Positions 1 through 9,200 of a DNA stretch of 64,000 bases are shown here, piece by piece. Position numbers and translations under genes: made by a program. The first letter of the stretch is position 1. Each line of letters begins with the position of its first letter. The DNA lies in NCBI GenBank assembly GCA_965199595.1, contig OZ241182.1:2976001-3040000 (forward strand). Reading direction: 5' to 3'. This DNA comes from JBBROS01 sp965199595. GTDB taxonomy: Bacteria; Pseudomonadota; Alphaproteobacteria; Acetobacterales; Acetobacteraceae. The notes beneath the pieces were generated by a model. The model saw nothing but the letters and a program-made list of their open reading frames with translations, did no database searches and was not told where the DNA came from.

Positions 1-751
1 GGCCCGACTCCAGCGCGATGCCCCGGCTCTGGCTGTCCGGCACGATGCGGTAGATGATCTCGTCGAGGTAGGGCTGGCCGGGCTTCCAGTAGCCTTCGTA
101 TCGCTTCAGGCGGATGAAGCTGCCGCGCTGCCACTCCACGAACTGGAAGGCGCCGGTGCCGGTCGGCTTCTGGTTGGCCGGCGCGTTGCGGTAGTCGGTG
201 CCCTCATAGAGGTGCTTCGGCATCATGGCGCAGGTGGTGGCGTCGAACATCAGCAGGAACGGCTCGAACGGCGTGTCCAGCGTCAGCTTCACCGTCAACG
301 GGTCCGGCGCCTCCGCCTTCTTGATCTTCAGGAACACCCCGCGGGCACGCGGCGCGAGGTCCATGTGGAACTTCATGATCGAGAAGATCACGTCATCGGC
401 GGTGAACGGCTTGCCGTCGTGGAAGGTGACGTTCGGTTGCAGGTTGAAGGTGTAGGTCAGCTTGTCGTCGGACAGCGACCAGGACTTCGCCAGCTCCGGC
501 AGCGGCTCCAGCGTGGGCGAGTACTTGATCAGGCCCTGGAAGATCTTGCTGGCGGCGATCAGCGTCGGGCCCTGGTTGTTCACGCCCATGATCAGGATCG
601 GCGGCTCCGGCGTCAGCAGCGCATTCAGCACGCCGCCCTTCTTCGGCGCGACGCCCTGCGCCCGCGCCTCCGCCAGCGTCATCAGGCCGAGCCCGGCCAG
701 TGTCGATGCCGCCATCAGGCCGCGCCGCGAAATCCCGTTCGAACCGTTCAT
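1..751 (-). CDS. Peptide-type ABC transporter solute-binding protein (5' part)
   Basis: About 250 N-terminal residues of an extracellular solute-binding protein of the peptide/nickel type (SBP_bac_5 family); the 3' end lies beyond base 1. The ATG at 751 opens a Tat-like leader with SRRGLM at residues 8-13, a short hydrophobic stretch and an ARAQG cleavage region. The mature part shows family hallmarks: ELAKSW followed by LTYTFNLQ, VTFHDGKPFTADDV, and the GTGAF plus YWKPGQPYLDEI blocks. The product would bind a peptide or peptide-like ligand in the periplasm and deliver it to a permease that is not visible here. The ligand cannot be read from sequence. The following 118 bases hold no gene. Confidence 0.9.
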   Translation of the reverse strand, partial: MNGSNGISRRGLMAASTLAGLGLMTLAEARAQGVAPKKGGVLNALLTPEPPILIMGVNNQGPTLIAASKIFQGLIKYSPTLEPLPELAKSWSLSDDKLTYTFNLQPNVTFHDGKPFTADDVIFSIMKFHMDLAPRARGVFLKIKKAEAPDPLTVKLTLDTPFEPFLLMFDATTCAMMPKHLYEGTDYRNAPANQKPTGTGAFQFVEWQRGSFIRLKRYEGYWKPGQPYLDEIIYRIVPDSQSRGIALESG

Positions 752-869
752 GCCTGCAACCCCGTTCCTGCGTTGGCCCGACGCTAGCCTCCCGCTGCGC
801 GGGTGGACAAGCGCGGTGGCCCTACCTAGCGTCCGGCAAAGCAAGAACAGTGCCGGGTGAGAGTCGCCG

Positions 870-1895
870 ATGAAGGTCTTCTGGGATCCCGCGCAGCTGC
901 GGCACGACCCGCACTTCTTCCTGCAACGCGGCGTCGTGCGCGCCAACTACGAAGTCCCGGCCCGGGCCCTCGCCCTGCTCGAAGGCTGCCGCGGCATGGG
1001 CCTGGTGCCAGAACTGCCACCCCCGCCCGACCGCGCCGCGCTTGAAGCCGTCCATCCCGCCGCCTACCTCGACTTCCTGCGCGACAGCCCGGCGCAATGG
1101 GCCGCCCTGCAGGACCCCGGCCCGGAACTGGTGCCCAACATCCATCCCTCCCCCGAAATGCTCGCCAACGGCGCCCGCTCCGGTGACACCGTGATCGGCC
1201 AGCTCGGCTGGTTCACCGCAGACACCTCCTGCCCCATCGGCCCCGAAACCTGGTCCGCATCCCTGGCCGCCGCCGCCGGCGCCATCGCCGCGGCCGATGA
1301 GGCGGCGGCGGGGCGTCACGCCTATGCGCTGGCCCGGCCGCCGGGCCACCACGCCTATGCCGCGCGCGCGGGCGGGCACTGCTACCTCAACAACGCCGCG
1401 ATGGCGGCCCAGCGCCTGCGGGACCAGGGTGCCGCGCGCGTCGCGGTGCTGGACATCGACAGCCACCACGGCAACGGCACGCAAGGCATCTTCTGGGACC
1501 GGCCGGACGTGTTCTTCGCCTCCATCCATGGCGACCCCGAGGGCTACTATCCCTGGTATGTCGGCCATGCCGGGGAGCGCGGCGGCGGAGCCGGGCTGAA
1601 CCACAACCTGAACCTGCCGCTGCCGCGCGGCACCGCAGATGCCGGGTGGCTGGCCGCCCTGGACACCGCACTCGCCGCCATCACCCGGTTCGCTCCGGAT
1701 GCGCTGGTGCTCAGCCTGGGGTTCGACGCCAGCGAGCATGAGCCGCTCGGCTTCCTGCGTGTCTCGGCGGAGGGCTTCGCCCGGGCCGGCGGCGCCATCG
1801 CCGCGCTGCGCCGCCCCACGGCAATCATCCAGGAGGGCGGCTACGACGTCGAGCGGCTGGGCAGCCTGCTCGCCCGCGTGCTCCGCGCGTTCTGA
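870..1895 (+). CDS. Histone deacetylase family protein (acetylpolyamine amidohydrolase-like)
   Basis: A 341-residue zinc-dependent deacetylase of the arginase/deacetylase fold. The active-site elements are intact: RPPGHHA with the His pair at 160-161, LDIDSHHGNGTQ with metal ligands D197 and H199, the third metal Asp in GFDASE (D286), and the transition-state Tyr in EGGY (Y325). Bacterial members act on acetylated polyamines or other acetylated small molecules as well as on proteins, so the substrate is open. Length is typical of the acetylpolyamine amidohydrolase branch. It stands alone between a divergent transporter gene and comM, with no obvious operon partner. Confidence 0.88.
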   Translation: MKVFWDPAQLRHDPHFFLQRGVVRANYEVPARALALLEGCRGMGLVPELPPPPDRAALEAVHPAAYLDFLRDSPAQWAALQDPGPELVPNIHPSPEMLANGARSGDTVIGQLGWFTADTSCPIGPETWSASLAAAAGAIAAADEAAAGRHAYALARPPGHHAYAARAGGHCYLNNAAMAAQRLRDQGAARVAVLDIDSHHGNGTQGIFWDRPDVFFASIHGDPEGYYPWYVGHAGERGGGAGLNHNLNLPLPRGTADAGWLAALDTALAAITRFAPDALVLSLGFDASEHEPLGFLRVSAEGFARAGGAIAALRRPTAIIQEGGYDVERLGSLLARVLRAF

Positions 1896-1989
1896 CGTCC
1901 ATGGAACAACGGCTGGTGGTTGACCCTGGCTTGGCGCGGGGCCTGCCATCCCGCATACAGGCCGTGATGCATCCCGAACGACCCCGCCT

Positions 1990-3495
1990 GTGAGTCTCGC
2001 CCGCGTCAGCAGCTTCGCGTTCAGCGGCATCGAGGCGGTCATGGTCGATGTCCAGGTGCAGCTCTCCTCCGGGCTGCCCGCCTTTCTCGTGGTCGGCCTG
2101 CCGGACAAGGCCGTGGCCGAGGCGCGGGAGCGGGTGCGCGCCGCCCTTACCGCCATGGGCCTGTCGCTGCCGCCCAAGCGCGTGCTGATCAACCTGGCCC
2201 CGGCCGACCTGGTCAAGGAAGGCAGCCATTTCGACCTGCCCATCGCCCTGGCCGTGCTCGCCGCCATGGATGTGCTGCCGCGCGACGAACTCGCCGGCTA
2301 TGCGGCGCTGGGCGAGCTGTCGCTGGATGGCGTGATCAACGCGGTCGCCGGGGTGCTGCCCGCCGCCATGTCTGCCTCCGAGCGCGACCTCGGCCTCATC
2401 TGCCCGGCCGCACAGGGGGGCGAGGCCGCCTGGGCCGGCCGCATCGAGGTGCTGGCGGCGCCGGACCTGCTCTCCCTCATCAACCATTTCCGCGGCACCC
2501 AGGTGCTGACCCCGCCCGAGCCCGCCGGCCGTCAGCAGGCGCTGCCCGGCCCGGACATGGCGGAGGTCCGCGGGCTGGAGACGGCGCGCCGGGCCATCGA
2601 GATCGCGGCGGCGGGGCGGCACAACCTCATGCTCGTCGGGCCACCCGGAGCCGGCAAAAGCATGCTCGCCGCGCGCCTGCCCGGCCTGCTGCCGGACCTC
2701 GAACCCCTGGAAGCGCTGGAGGTCAGCCAGATCCACAGCGTCGCCGGCCTGCTGGATGGCGGCCGCATGGTGCAGCGCCCACCGTTCCGCGAGCCGCACC
2801 ACGGCGCCTCCCAGGCCGCACTCGCCGGCGGCGGCCAGCGCGCCCGGCCCGGTGAGGTCAGTCTCGCGCATCGCGGTGTCCTGTTCCTCGATGAGCTGCC
2901 GGAGTTTCCCCGCGCGGCCCTGGAATCCCTGCGCCAGCCGCTGGAGGCCGGCCGCACCACCGTCGCCCGGGCCGCGGCGCACGTCACCTACCCCGCACGC
3001 TTCCAGCTGGTCGCGGCCATGAACCCATGCCGCTGCGGCCACCTGGGCGACGCCGCCCGCGAGTGCAACAAGGCGCCCCGCTGCGGCGAGGACTACCTCG
3101 GGCGCATCAGCGGCCCGCTGCTCGACCGCATCGACATCGTGGTCCACGTCCATCCCACCCCACCCTCCGAACTCTCCCGCGCCCCACCCGGAGAGAGCAG
3201 CGCCACGGTCGCCGCCCGCGTCGCCGCCGCCCGGCTGGCACAGCGGGAGCGCTATGGCCCGGCAGGTGCCCCCACCAATGCCGAGGCTGGGATCGACGCC
3301 ATCACCCTGCACCCCGAGGCCCGCACCCTGGCGGAACAGGCGGCCGACCGCCTGCGGCTGTCAGCACGCGGCTTCACCCGCGTGCTGCGCGTGGCCCGCA
3401 CCATCGCGGACCTGGCCGGCACCGAGATCGTGCGCCGCAGCGACATCGCGGAGGCGCTGGCCTACCGCCACCGCATCCCCGGCCGCCCAAGCTGA
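1990..3495 (+). CDS. comM: YifB/ComM family magnesium-chelatase-like AAA ATPase
   Basis: A 501-residue protein starting at GTG. It has an N-terminal Lon-protease-like ChlI domain, then a magnesium-chelatase AAA domain with Walker A GPPGAGKS at 217-224 and MNPCRCG, then the C-terminal Mg-chelatase helical domain (ARGFTRVLRVARTIADL). In naturally competent bacteria ComM acts as a hexameric branch-migration helicase during integration of transformed DNA. The gene is widely conserved in non-competent bacteria too. The call rests on full-length family architecture; the function in this organism is inferred. Confidence 0.93.
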   Translation: MSLARVSSFAFSGIEAVMVDVQVQLSSGLPAFLVVGLPDKAVAEARERVRAALTAMGLSLPPKRVLINLAPADLVKEGSHFDLPIALAVLAAMDVLPRDELAGYAALGELSLDGVINAVAGVLPAAMSASERDLGLICPAAQGGEAAWAGRIEVLAAPDLLSLINHFRGTQVLTPPEPAGRQQALPGPDMAEVRGLETARRAIEIAAAGRHNLMLVGPPGAGKSMLAARLPGLLPDLEPLEALEVSQIHSVAGLLDGGRMVQRPPFREPHHGASQAALAGGGQRARPGEVSLAHRGVLFLDELPEFPRAALESLRQPLEAGRTTVARAAAHVTYPARFQLVAAMNPCRCGHLGDAARECNKAPRCGEDYLGRISGPLLDRIDIVVHVHPTPPSELSRAPPGESSATVAARVAAARLAQRERYGPAGAPTNAEAGIDAITLHPEARTLAEQAADRLRLSARGFTRVLRVARTIADLAGTEIVRRSDIAEALAYRHRIPGRPS

Positions 3496-3499
3496 GCTG

Positions 3500-4378
3500 C
3501 TAGATCAGTTCGAGCACTGCCCGAACCACGGGCTCCGGCGCTTCCTGCGGCAGGTTGTGCCCGGCCTGCGATACCACCTCCCGCCGCACCCCGCCGGTGA
3601 ACTTCTCCAGCCGCTCCGAGGCTTCAGGCGGTGCCACCCCATCCTCGGCGCCGTGCAGCACCACGGTTGGCACGGTGATAGCCGGCTGCCGGGCCAGTGC
3701 CGCCTCGACGTCCAGCAGCGCCGGGTCGCCTGCGGCATAGCCGAAGCGGTGGCGATACGAGTGCACCACCACCTCCACCCAGTCCGCGTTGTCGAACGCC
3801 GCCGCACTGGATGCGAAGGTCCCTGCATCGAACCGCCATGTGGGGGACCACATCCGCCACAGCAGCTCCGCGATCTCGCGCCGGTTCGCCCGCAGCCCGG
3901 CCATGCCTCGCGGCGTGCTGAAGTAGTACTGGTACCACAACCGGGCCTCCTGCACCGCGGATGCCGGCGTCACCGACCCGGCAATGTCCTGGATGTTGTA
4001 GCCCCCCACCGTCACCAGCCCGCGCACCCGCTCCGGCCACAACGCCGCGACCACGCAGGCGCCGCGCCCACCCCAATCATACCCAGCCAGCACCGCCTGC
4101 CCAATTCCCAGCGCATCCATCAGGTCGCGCACATCGGCCCCAAGCGCCGCCTGCTCGCCCGAGCGTGGCGTGGCGGGGTCCAGGAACCGCGTCGGCCCAC
4201 ACCCGCGCAGATGCGGCACGATGACCCGGCACCCCGCCGCCGCCAGCACCGGCGCCACCGCGTCATACGCCTGCACCGAATAGGGGAAGCCGTGCAGCAA
4301 CAGCACTGCCGGCCCCTCCGCCGGGCCATGCGCCTGATAGGCGATGTCCAGCGTCGCCGTCCGCACCTGTTGCATCAT
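3500..4378 (-). CDS. Alpha/beta hydrolase, epoxide-hydrolase-like
   Basis: A 292-residue alpha/beta hydrolase. It has the oxyanion HGFP motif (29-32), an Asp nucleophile elbow GYDWGG (D101) of the epoxide hydrolase/haloalkane dehalogenase type, an acidic residue in GAEDG and a catalytic His in GHNLPQE near the C terminus. The start is placed at 4378 because it overlaps the pbpC stop in an ATGATGA arrangement, which suggests translational coupling; an in-frame ATG farther upstream would lie well inside pbpC. Convergent with comM, with only 4 bases between the stops. The substrate is not predictable. Confidence 0.85.
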   Translation of the reverse strand: MMQQVRTATLDIAYQAHGPAEGPAVLLLHGFPYSVQAYDAVAPVLAAAGCRVIVPHLRGCGPTRFLDPATPRSGEQAALGADVRDLMDALGIGQAVLAGYDWGGRGACVVAALWPERVRGLVTVGGYNIQDIAGSVTPASAVQEARLWYQYYFSTPRGMAGLRANRREIAELLWRMWSPTWRFDAGTFASSAAAFDNADWVEVVVHSYRHRFGYAAGDPALLDVEAALARQPAITVPTVVLHGAEDGVAPPEASERLEKFTGGVRREVVSQAGHNLPQEAPEPVVRAVLELI

Positions 4379-6261
4379 CGCACCCTCACCGGCGCCCGCG
4401 CCGCCAGACCATCCGCATCGAGGACGGTGATGGTGTAGAACCCCGGCCCGTCCGGGATCCACCCCGCCTCCCGCCGCGCCGCGGCGCCGGGCAGCGGCGC
4501 GCCATCCACCAGGAACGTCAGCGGGCGCCGCCCCCCCATGGCGCGCAGCACCACGGGGCCATCCGCCGAGAGCACGGCATCGGGCGGCGGGAACAACAGC
4601 CGCAGCGAGCCGCCGGCCTCCACGGCGCCCGCCATCACGAAAGCGGGCGGCGCGGCCCGCGGCGCCTCCGGCAACAGCCCGAACACCCGGGCCACCATCG
4701 GCAGCGCCAGGGTACGGCCCATCGCATCCGGCATCGGCGTGCCATCGGGCCGACCGATCCAGACGCCCACCACATGCGCCGTATTGAAACCGAAGGCCCA
4801 GGCGTCACGCCCGCCCCAGCTGGTGCCGGTTTTCCAGGCAATCCCGGCCGGGCCGCCCTCGGGGAAGGGCTGGGTCAGGATCTCCGCGACCAGCCGCTGT
4901 GCCTCCGTCTGCGGCACGCCGGGCGGCGCCTGCCCCTCCAGCACCAGCGGCCCGGCCCCGCCCGTGCCCGCCAGACCGGCATACAGCCCCACCATCTCCC
5001 GCATCGTCAGCCCCGCGCCGCCCAGCGCCAGCGGCAGCGAGGCGTCCGCCCCCATCGGCAGCCGCGGCTTGGCACCTGCGGCCCGCAACGCCGCGGCAAA
5101 GCGCGGCGGCCCCAGCCGGTCCAGCAGCGCCACCGCCGGCAGGTTGAGCGAGCGCCGCAACGCATCCGCCGCACTCACCCGCCCGGCATGGCCGCGCAGG
5201 TAGTTCTCCGGCGCATAGCTGCGGAAGTGCTGCGGCAGGTCCACCAGCGGGCTGTCGGGCCGGGCCAACCCCTCCTGGAACGCCATCGCATACAGGAACG
5301 GCTTCAGCGCCGATCCCGGCGAGCGCACCACGCGCGTCAGGTCCACCGCACCCGAGCCCGAGACCACCGCCGCGATCTGCCGGGTCGCGGCATCCGCAAC
5401 CAGCACCGCCATTGAGACCTGCGGCGGCAGCGTGGCCATCCGGTCTGCCACCAGCCGCTCCAGCCCGGCCTGCAACGGCAGCGACAAGGTGCTGCGCGCC
5501 ACGGCCGGGCCGCGGAACCCGCCCGCCACTTGCGGCGCATGGCGGGGAAACGCCTGCCGCGCCAGGGGCACCGGCACCCCCGCCGCCTCCTGCAGCACAC
5601 GGTCCCGCAGGCGGGTGGCGCGGGCGGGAAAGCGATCGGGCCGCAGCGCCTCCGGCCGGCGTGGCAGCGCCACCAGCAGCGCGGATTGTGCCGGATCCAG
5701 TGCCGCGGCGCTGGTGCCGAACCAGGCGCGCGCCCCGGCCCGCACCCCCTCCAGATTGCCGCCATAGGGCGCCAGCGTCAGCCAGATGCCCAGCACCCCG
5801 GCCCGGCCATACCGCCATTCCAGCTGCAACGCCCGCAGCGTCTCGATCGCCTTGCTGCGCAGCGTGCGCGGCCGCGGCTCCAGCAGCCGCGCTGCCTGCA
5901 TCGCCAGGGTGGACCCGCCGGAGACGACGTGCCCGGCCCGCGCCCACTGCCCCATGGCCCGCACCATCGCCACCGGATCCACGCCGGGATGTTCCCAGAA
6001 CCGCTTGTCCTCCGTGGCGACCAGCAGATCGAGGAACGGCCGCGACACATCCTCCATGCCAGTGCGCAGCCGCCACACCCCGCCAGGCGCCGGCAGCACC
6101 GCCAGCAGCCGTCCCTGCCGGTCCAGCACCTCGGTTCCCACCGCCTCGACCCGGCTCAGGTTCGGCGGGAACGCTCGGTCCATCGCCCAGAGACCGGCCA
6201 GGAGAACGATGCAGAGCCCCATTGCGAGGCCACACCCGAGCGCGAGGCGGTGGGCCCTCAC
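4375..6261 (-). CDS. pbpC: Penicillin-binding protein 1C (bifunctional transglycosylase/transpeptidase)
   Basis: A 628-residue class A PBP of the 1C type: N-terminal signal anchor (residues 8-27), GT51 glycosyltransferase with the catalytic Glu in TEDKRFWEHPG (E84), transpeptidase with the nucleophile motif SALK (S317, K320), SLN (371-373) and KTGT (477-480), then the short C-terminal BiPBP_C domain typical of PBP1C. It polymerises and may cross-link peptidoglycan at the periplasmic membrane face. The start overlaps the end of the alpha-2-macroglobulin gene by 4 bases. The pairing of pbpC with a bacterial alpha-2-macroglobulin is a known conserved neighbourhood. Confidence 0.95.
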   Translation of the reverse strand: MRAHRLALGCGLAMGLCIVLLAGLWAMDRAFPPNLSRVEAVGTEVLDRQGRLLAVLPAPGGVWRLRTGMEDVSRPFLDLLVATEDKRFWEHPGVDPVAMVRAMGQWARAGHVVSGGSTLAMQAARLLEPRPRTLRSKAIETLRALQLEWRYGRAGVLGIWLTLAPYGGNLEGVRAGARAWFGTSAAALDPAQSALLVALPRRPEALRPDRFPARATRLRDRVLQEAAGVPVPLARQAFPRHAPQVAGGFRGPAVARSTLSLPLQAGLERLVADRMATLPPQVSMAVLVADAATRQIAAVVSGSGAVDLTRVVRSPGSALKPFLYAMAFQEGLARPDSPLVDLPQHFRSYAPENYLRGHAGRVSAADALRRSLNLPAVALLDRLGPPRFAAALRAAGAKPRLPMGADASLPLALGGAGLTMREMVGLYAGLAGTGGAGPLVLEGQAPPGVPQTEAQRLVAEILTQPFPEGGPAGIAWKTGTSWGGRDAWAFGFNTAHVVGVWIGRPDGTPMPDAMGRTLALPMVARVFGLLPEAPRAAPPAFVMAGAVEAGGSLRLLFPPPDAVLSADGPVVLRAMGGRRPLTFLVDGAPLPGAAARREAGWIPDGPGFYTITVLDADGLAARAPVRVR

Positions 6262-9200
6262 TCCGGCGCCAGCACCTTCCCCCGGCCTGCCGCTTGCCGC
6301 GCGAACACGCCGGGGCGGTACATGTCGGACAAGGCAGCGCCCGGCATCTCATAGTTTCCCGGCGTCACCGCCCGCAGGCGCACGGCGACACGGAACCCCG
6401 GCTGGTCCGCCGTCAGCATCATGGTTGCGGCGAACCGGTCGTCGGTCGCGGGCTGCGACTCCGTTTCCGTCAGCTCGCCCAGCCATGGCATGCCCGCCGT
6501 CTTGCCCGCCGTGAGCCGTCCCGCGATCTCCCACCCGGCCGGCAGACCCTGCAGCAGCATCGCCCGGTGATCCTGCCCGTCATCGGCCCGGCCTTCAATC
6601 AGCAGAACGAACACCGTGTTCTGCCTGAGATTGTCCAGGTTCAGCGTCTCACCGGAGAGGGTGAAGAAACGCCGGCTCACCCGCATCTGGTTGCGGGCCG
6701 CGGCCGGGGCCTCGGTGGGCACCCCGGTGGTGGCGAGCGTCTGCCACACCGGACGGTCATCGAGGTTCCGCGCCTGCACCGGGCCAGTCAGCGCCAGGCT
6801 GACCACCGGACCCGTCAGGTCCTTCCCATCGACATTCACCCGCGTGGCCCGGCCTTCACGATCCAGCACCGCGGCGGCGGCGGCGGCCCAGGCCTGCTCC
6901 TGTGTGCTCAGCGTGTCGGGCCGCAGATCGGCACCCGGCAGGGTCGCGATCAGCCCCGGCAGCCGGTCGCTCAACAGGCCGCTTTCCTTCAGCAGCACCG
7001 TCATGGCCACCTGGTCCCGCAGCGCGCTGCCCCGGTCCGCATCCCAGTCACGCCGGGCCGGTGCCGCGAGGGCCGCGGCGAACGCCGCCTCGGCCCGCGG
7101 CCGGTCGTTTGACAGCGCCAGCGCGGCGCCCAGCTGCGCCCGGGCCAAGGGTGTCGGCAGCTTGCCGATATCCTCCGCCAGCATCCGGTTCAGCCCGGCC
7201 CGCGGCTGCCCGGCCATCGCCAGCACATAGAGATCATAGGCCCGGACCGCCAAACCCTCGGGCGTCTGTGCGCTCTCATCCAGCGCATCGCCCATGAACT
7301 TCAGCGCATCCCGCACGGCCGCATCCGGCACAGCCGCACCGGCCTTGCGCGCCCGCAGCAGGAACTCGGTGGCGTAGGCGGTGAGCCATCCCTCCGCCTC
7401 GCCGCTGGCGGACCACAGGCCAAACCCGCCATCGTAGCGCTGCCGGTCCAGCACCGTGGACACCGCCGCCTGCAGCCGGGCGGCACGGTCATCGCCGGCC
7501 AGCGGACCGTCCGGGAACATGGCGAGGGGCAGACCGCGGCTGCTGACCTGCTCGAGGCAGCTCAGCGGATAGTCCTGCAAGCTCCCCAGCAGCGCCGCGG
7601 TATTATACCGCACCGCGCCGCCGAACGAGGCGCGGGCCACCCCGGTGCCGGGCACCATGCGGGACAGCGCGGGCTCCAGCCGGGCCTCCGCCCGCGGTGC
7701 CAGCTCACCTGCCGTCACGAAGCTCATCGGTGTCCGCGAGGGGCGCACCAGGATTGCCGTTTCACGCTGCACCGAGAAGCCGCCGGGCCCGCTGACGGCC
7801 AGGCGGACAATGCCCCGCCCCGCCCCGGTCGCCCGCAACGTCACCGTTCGCACAACCTGCGCGTTCGGCGCGAGCGTGGCCACCAGCCGCGTATCCCCCA
7901 CCAGCTCCAACGGCCCCTCGACGGACACCACGGCCGCGGTCTCGCCCGCCGGCAGATCCAGATTCTGCATCAGCACCGCCAGCCGCGCCTCATCGCCCGG
8001 TGCCAGGAAGCGGGGCAGCAGCGGCTCGGCGATCAACGGGTCACGCACGACCATGTCGATGGACGCAGCACCCACCTTGGTGCCCTGCCACGCCACCGCC
8101 ATCAGCCGCACCTGGCCGTTGAAGTCCGGCAGGTCCAGCGGCACGGCGGCCACGCCATCCGCCCCGGCCTGCACCGGCGGGGTGAACAGCGCCACCACCT
8201 TCTGCGGGATCTCCGGCAGGGCACCGATCGCGCTGTCGCCACCCTGCTTCAGCACGGTGCTGTCGCCTTCGCCGGGCCGGATCAGCCGGCCCCAGTCGTC
8301 GCGGATGTCGATGCCGAGGGTGCGCCGGCCCAGGAAGTGCGCCATCGGGTCCGGGGTCACGAACTTCGTCAGACGCAACACGCCCTCATCCACCGCGGCG
8401 AGTGTCACCCAGGCGCCCGGCGTGGTGCGTACCGGCACCACCAGGCGGCTGCGCGGCCCGGTCTTGCCGGGGGCGGCGATGGACAGGGCGAGGGTGCGGG
8501 CCGCCGGGTCGATCCCGATCCAGGCAAGGCCGATGGCGCGGGCCGGCCGGTCCGTTCCGGTCGGGCCGCGGAATACGTGGACGGTGGCATAGGCGCCCGG
8601 CCCCCAGGCAGCATCGACCGGAACCTCGATGTCGGTGCCCCCGGCCGCGATGGTGATGTCGCGCAGGCCCTGTACCTTGTCGGTCAGGGTCAGCACCGTC
8701 GCCTGCCCGGCAAACGGCGCCACCACGTGCACCCGGGCCACATCCCCTGGCGCATACAGCTTGCGGTCGGTGGAGACGTCCACCTTGTCGGGTGTGTCGG
8801 GGCTGTCGGAAGCCACCCAGCCGGCGCGGAACCGCATGGAGGTCGCCGCCAGACCGCCGCGCTCCGCCACCTCGATCCGGTAGCGGCCGAACGGCAGCCG
8901 CTTGGCATAGCGGAAGGCGCCGCTGGCCGGGAGCGTGATGTCCGAGGCCTCGATCGGCTCGTCGCGATACACCGTCTCATACCGGGCCAGCACGCCATGG
9001 CGCACCAGCCGCCAGTCCGGGCGCTCCCGCACCAGGCGCATCCGTGCCGGCAACGCGATACGCACGCCGTCAGGGCTCACCGCCGCCATCTCGAAGGCCG
9101 CTTCGGCGCCGTCATCGATGCCGCCATCGAACCCCGGCTTGATGCCGAGCATGTTGCCCGCCGGGCGCACCGGGATGCTCACCGTCGCGCGACTGGCCCG

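Noticed and set aside
4805..6352. 515-codon alternative frame inside pbpC
   Set aside because: Ala/Gly/Arg-rich composition with no motif; pbpC motifs are in the other frame.
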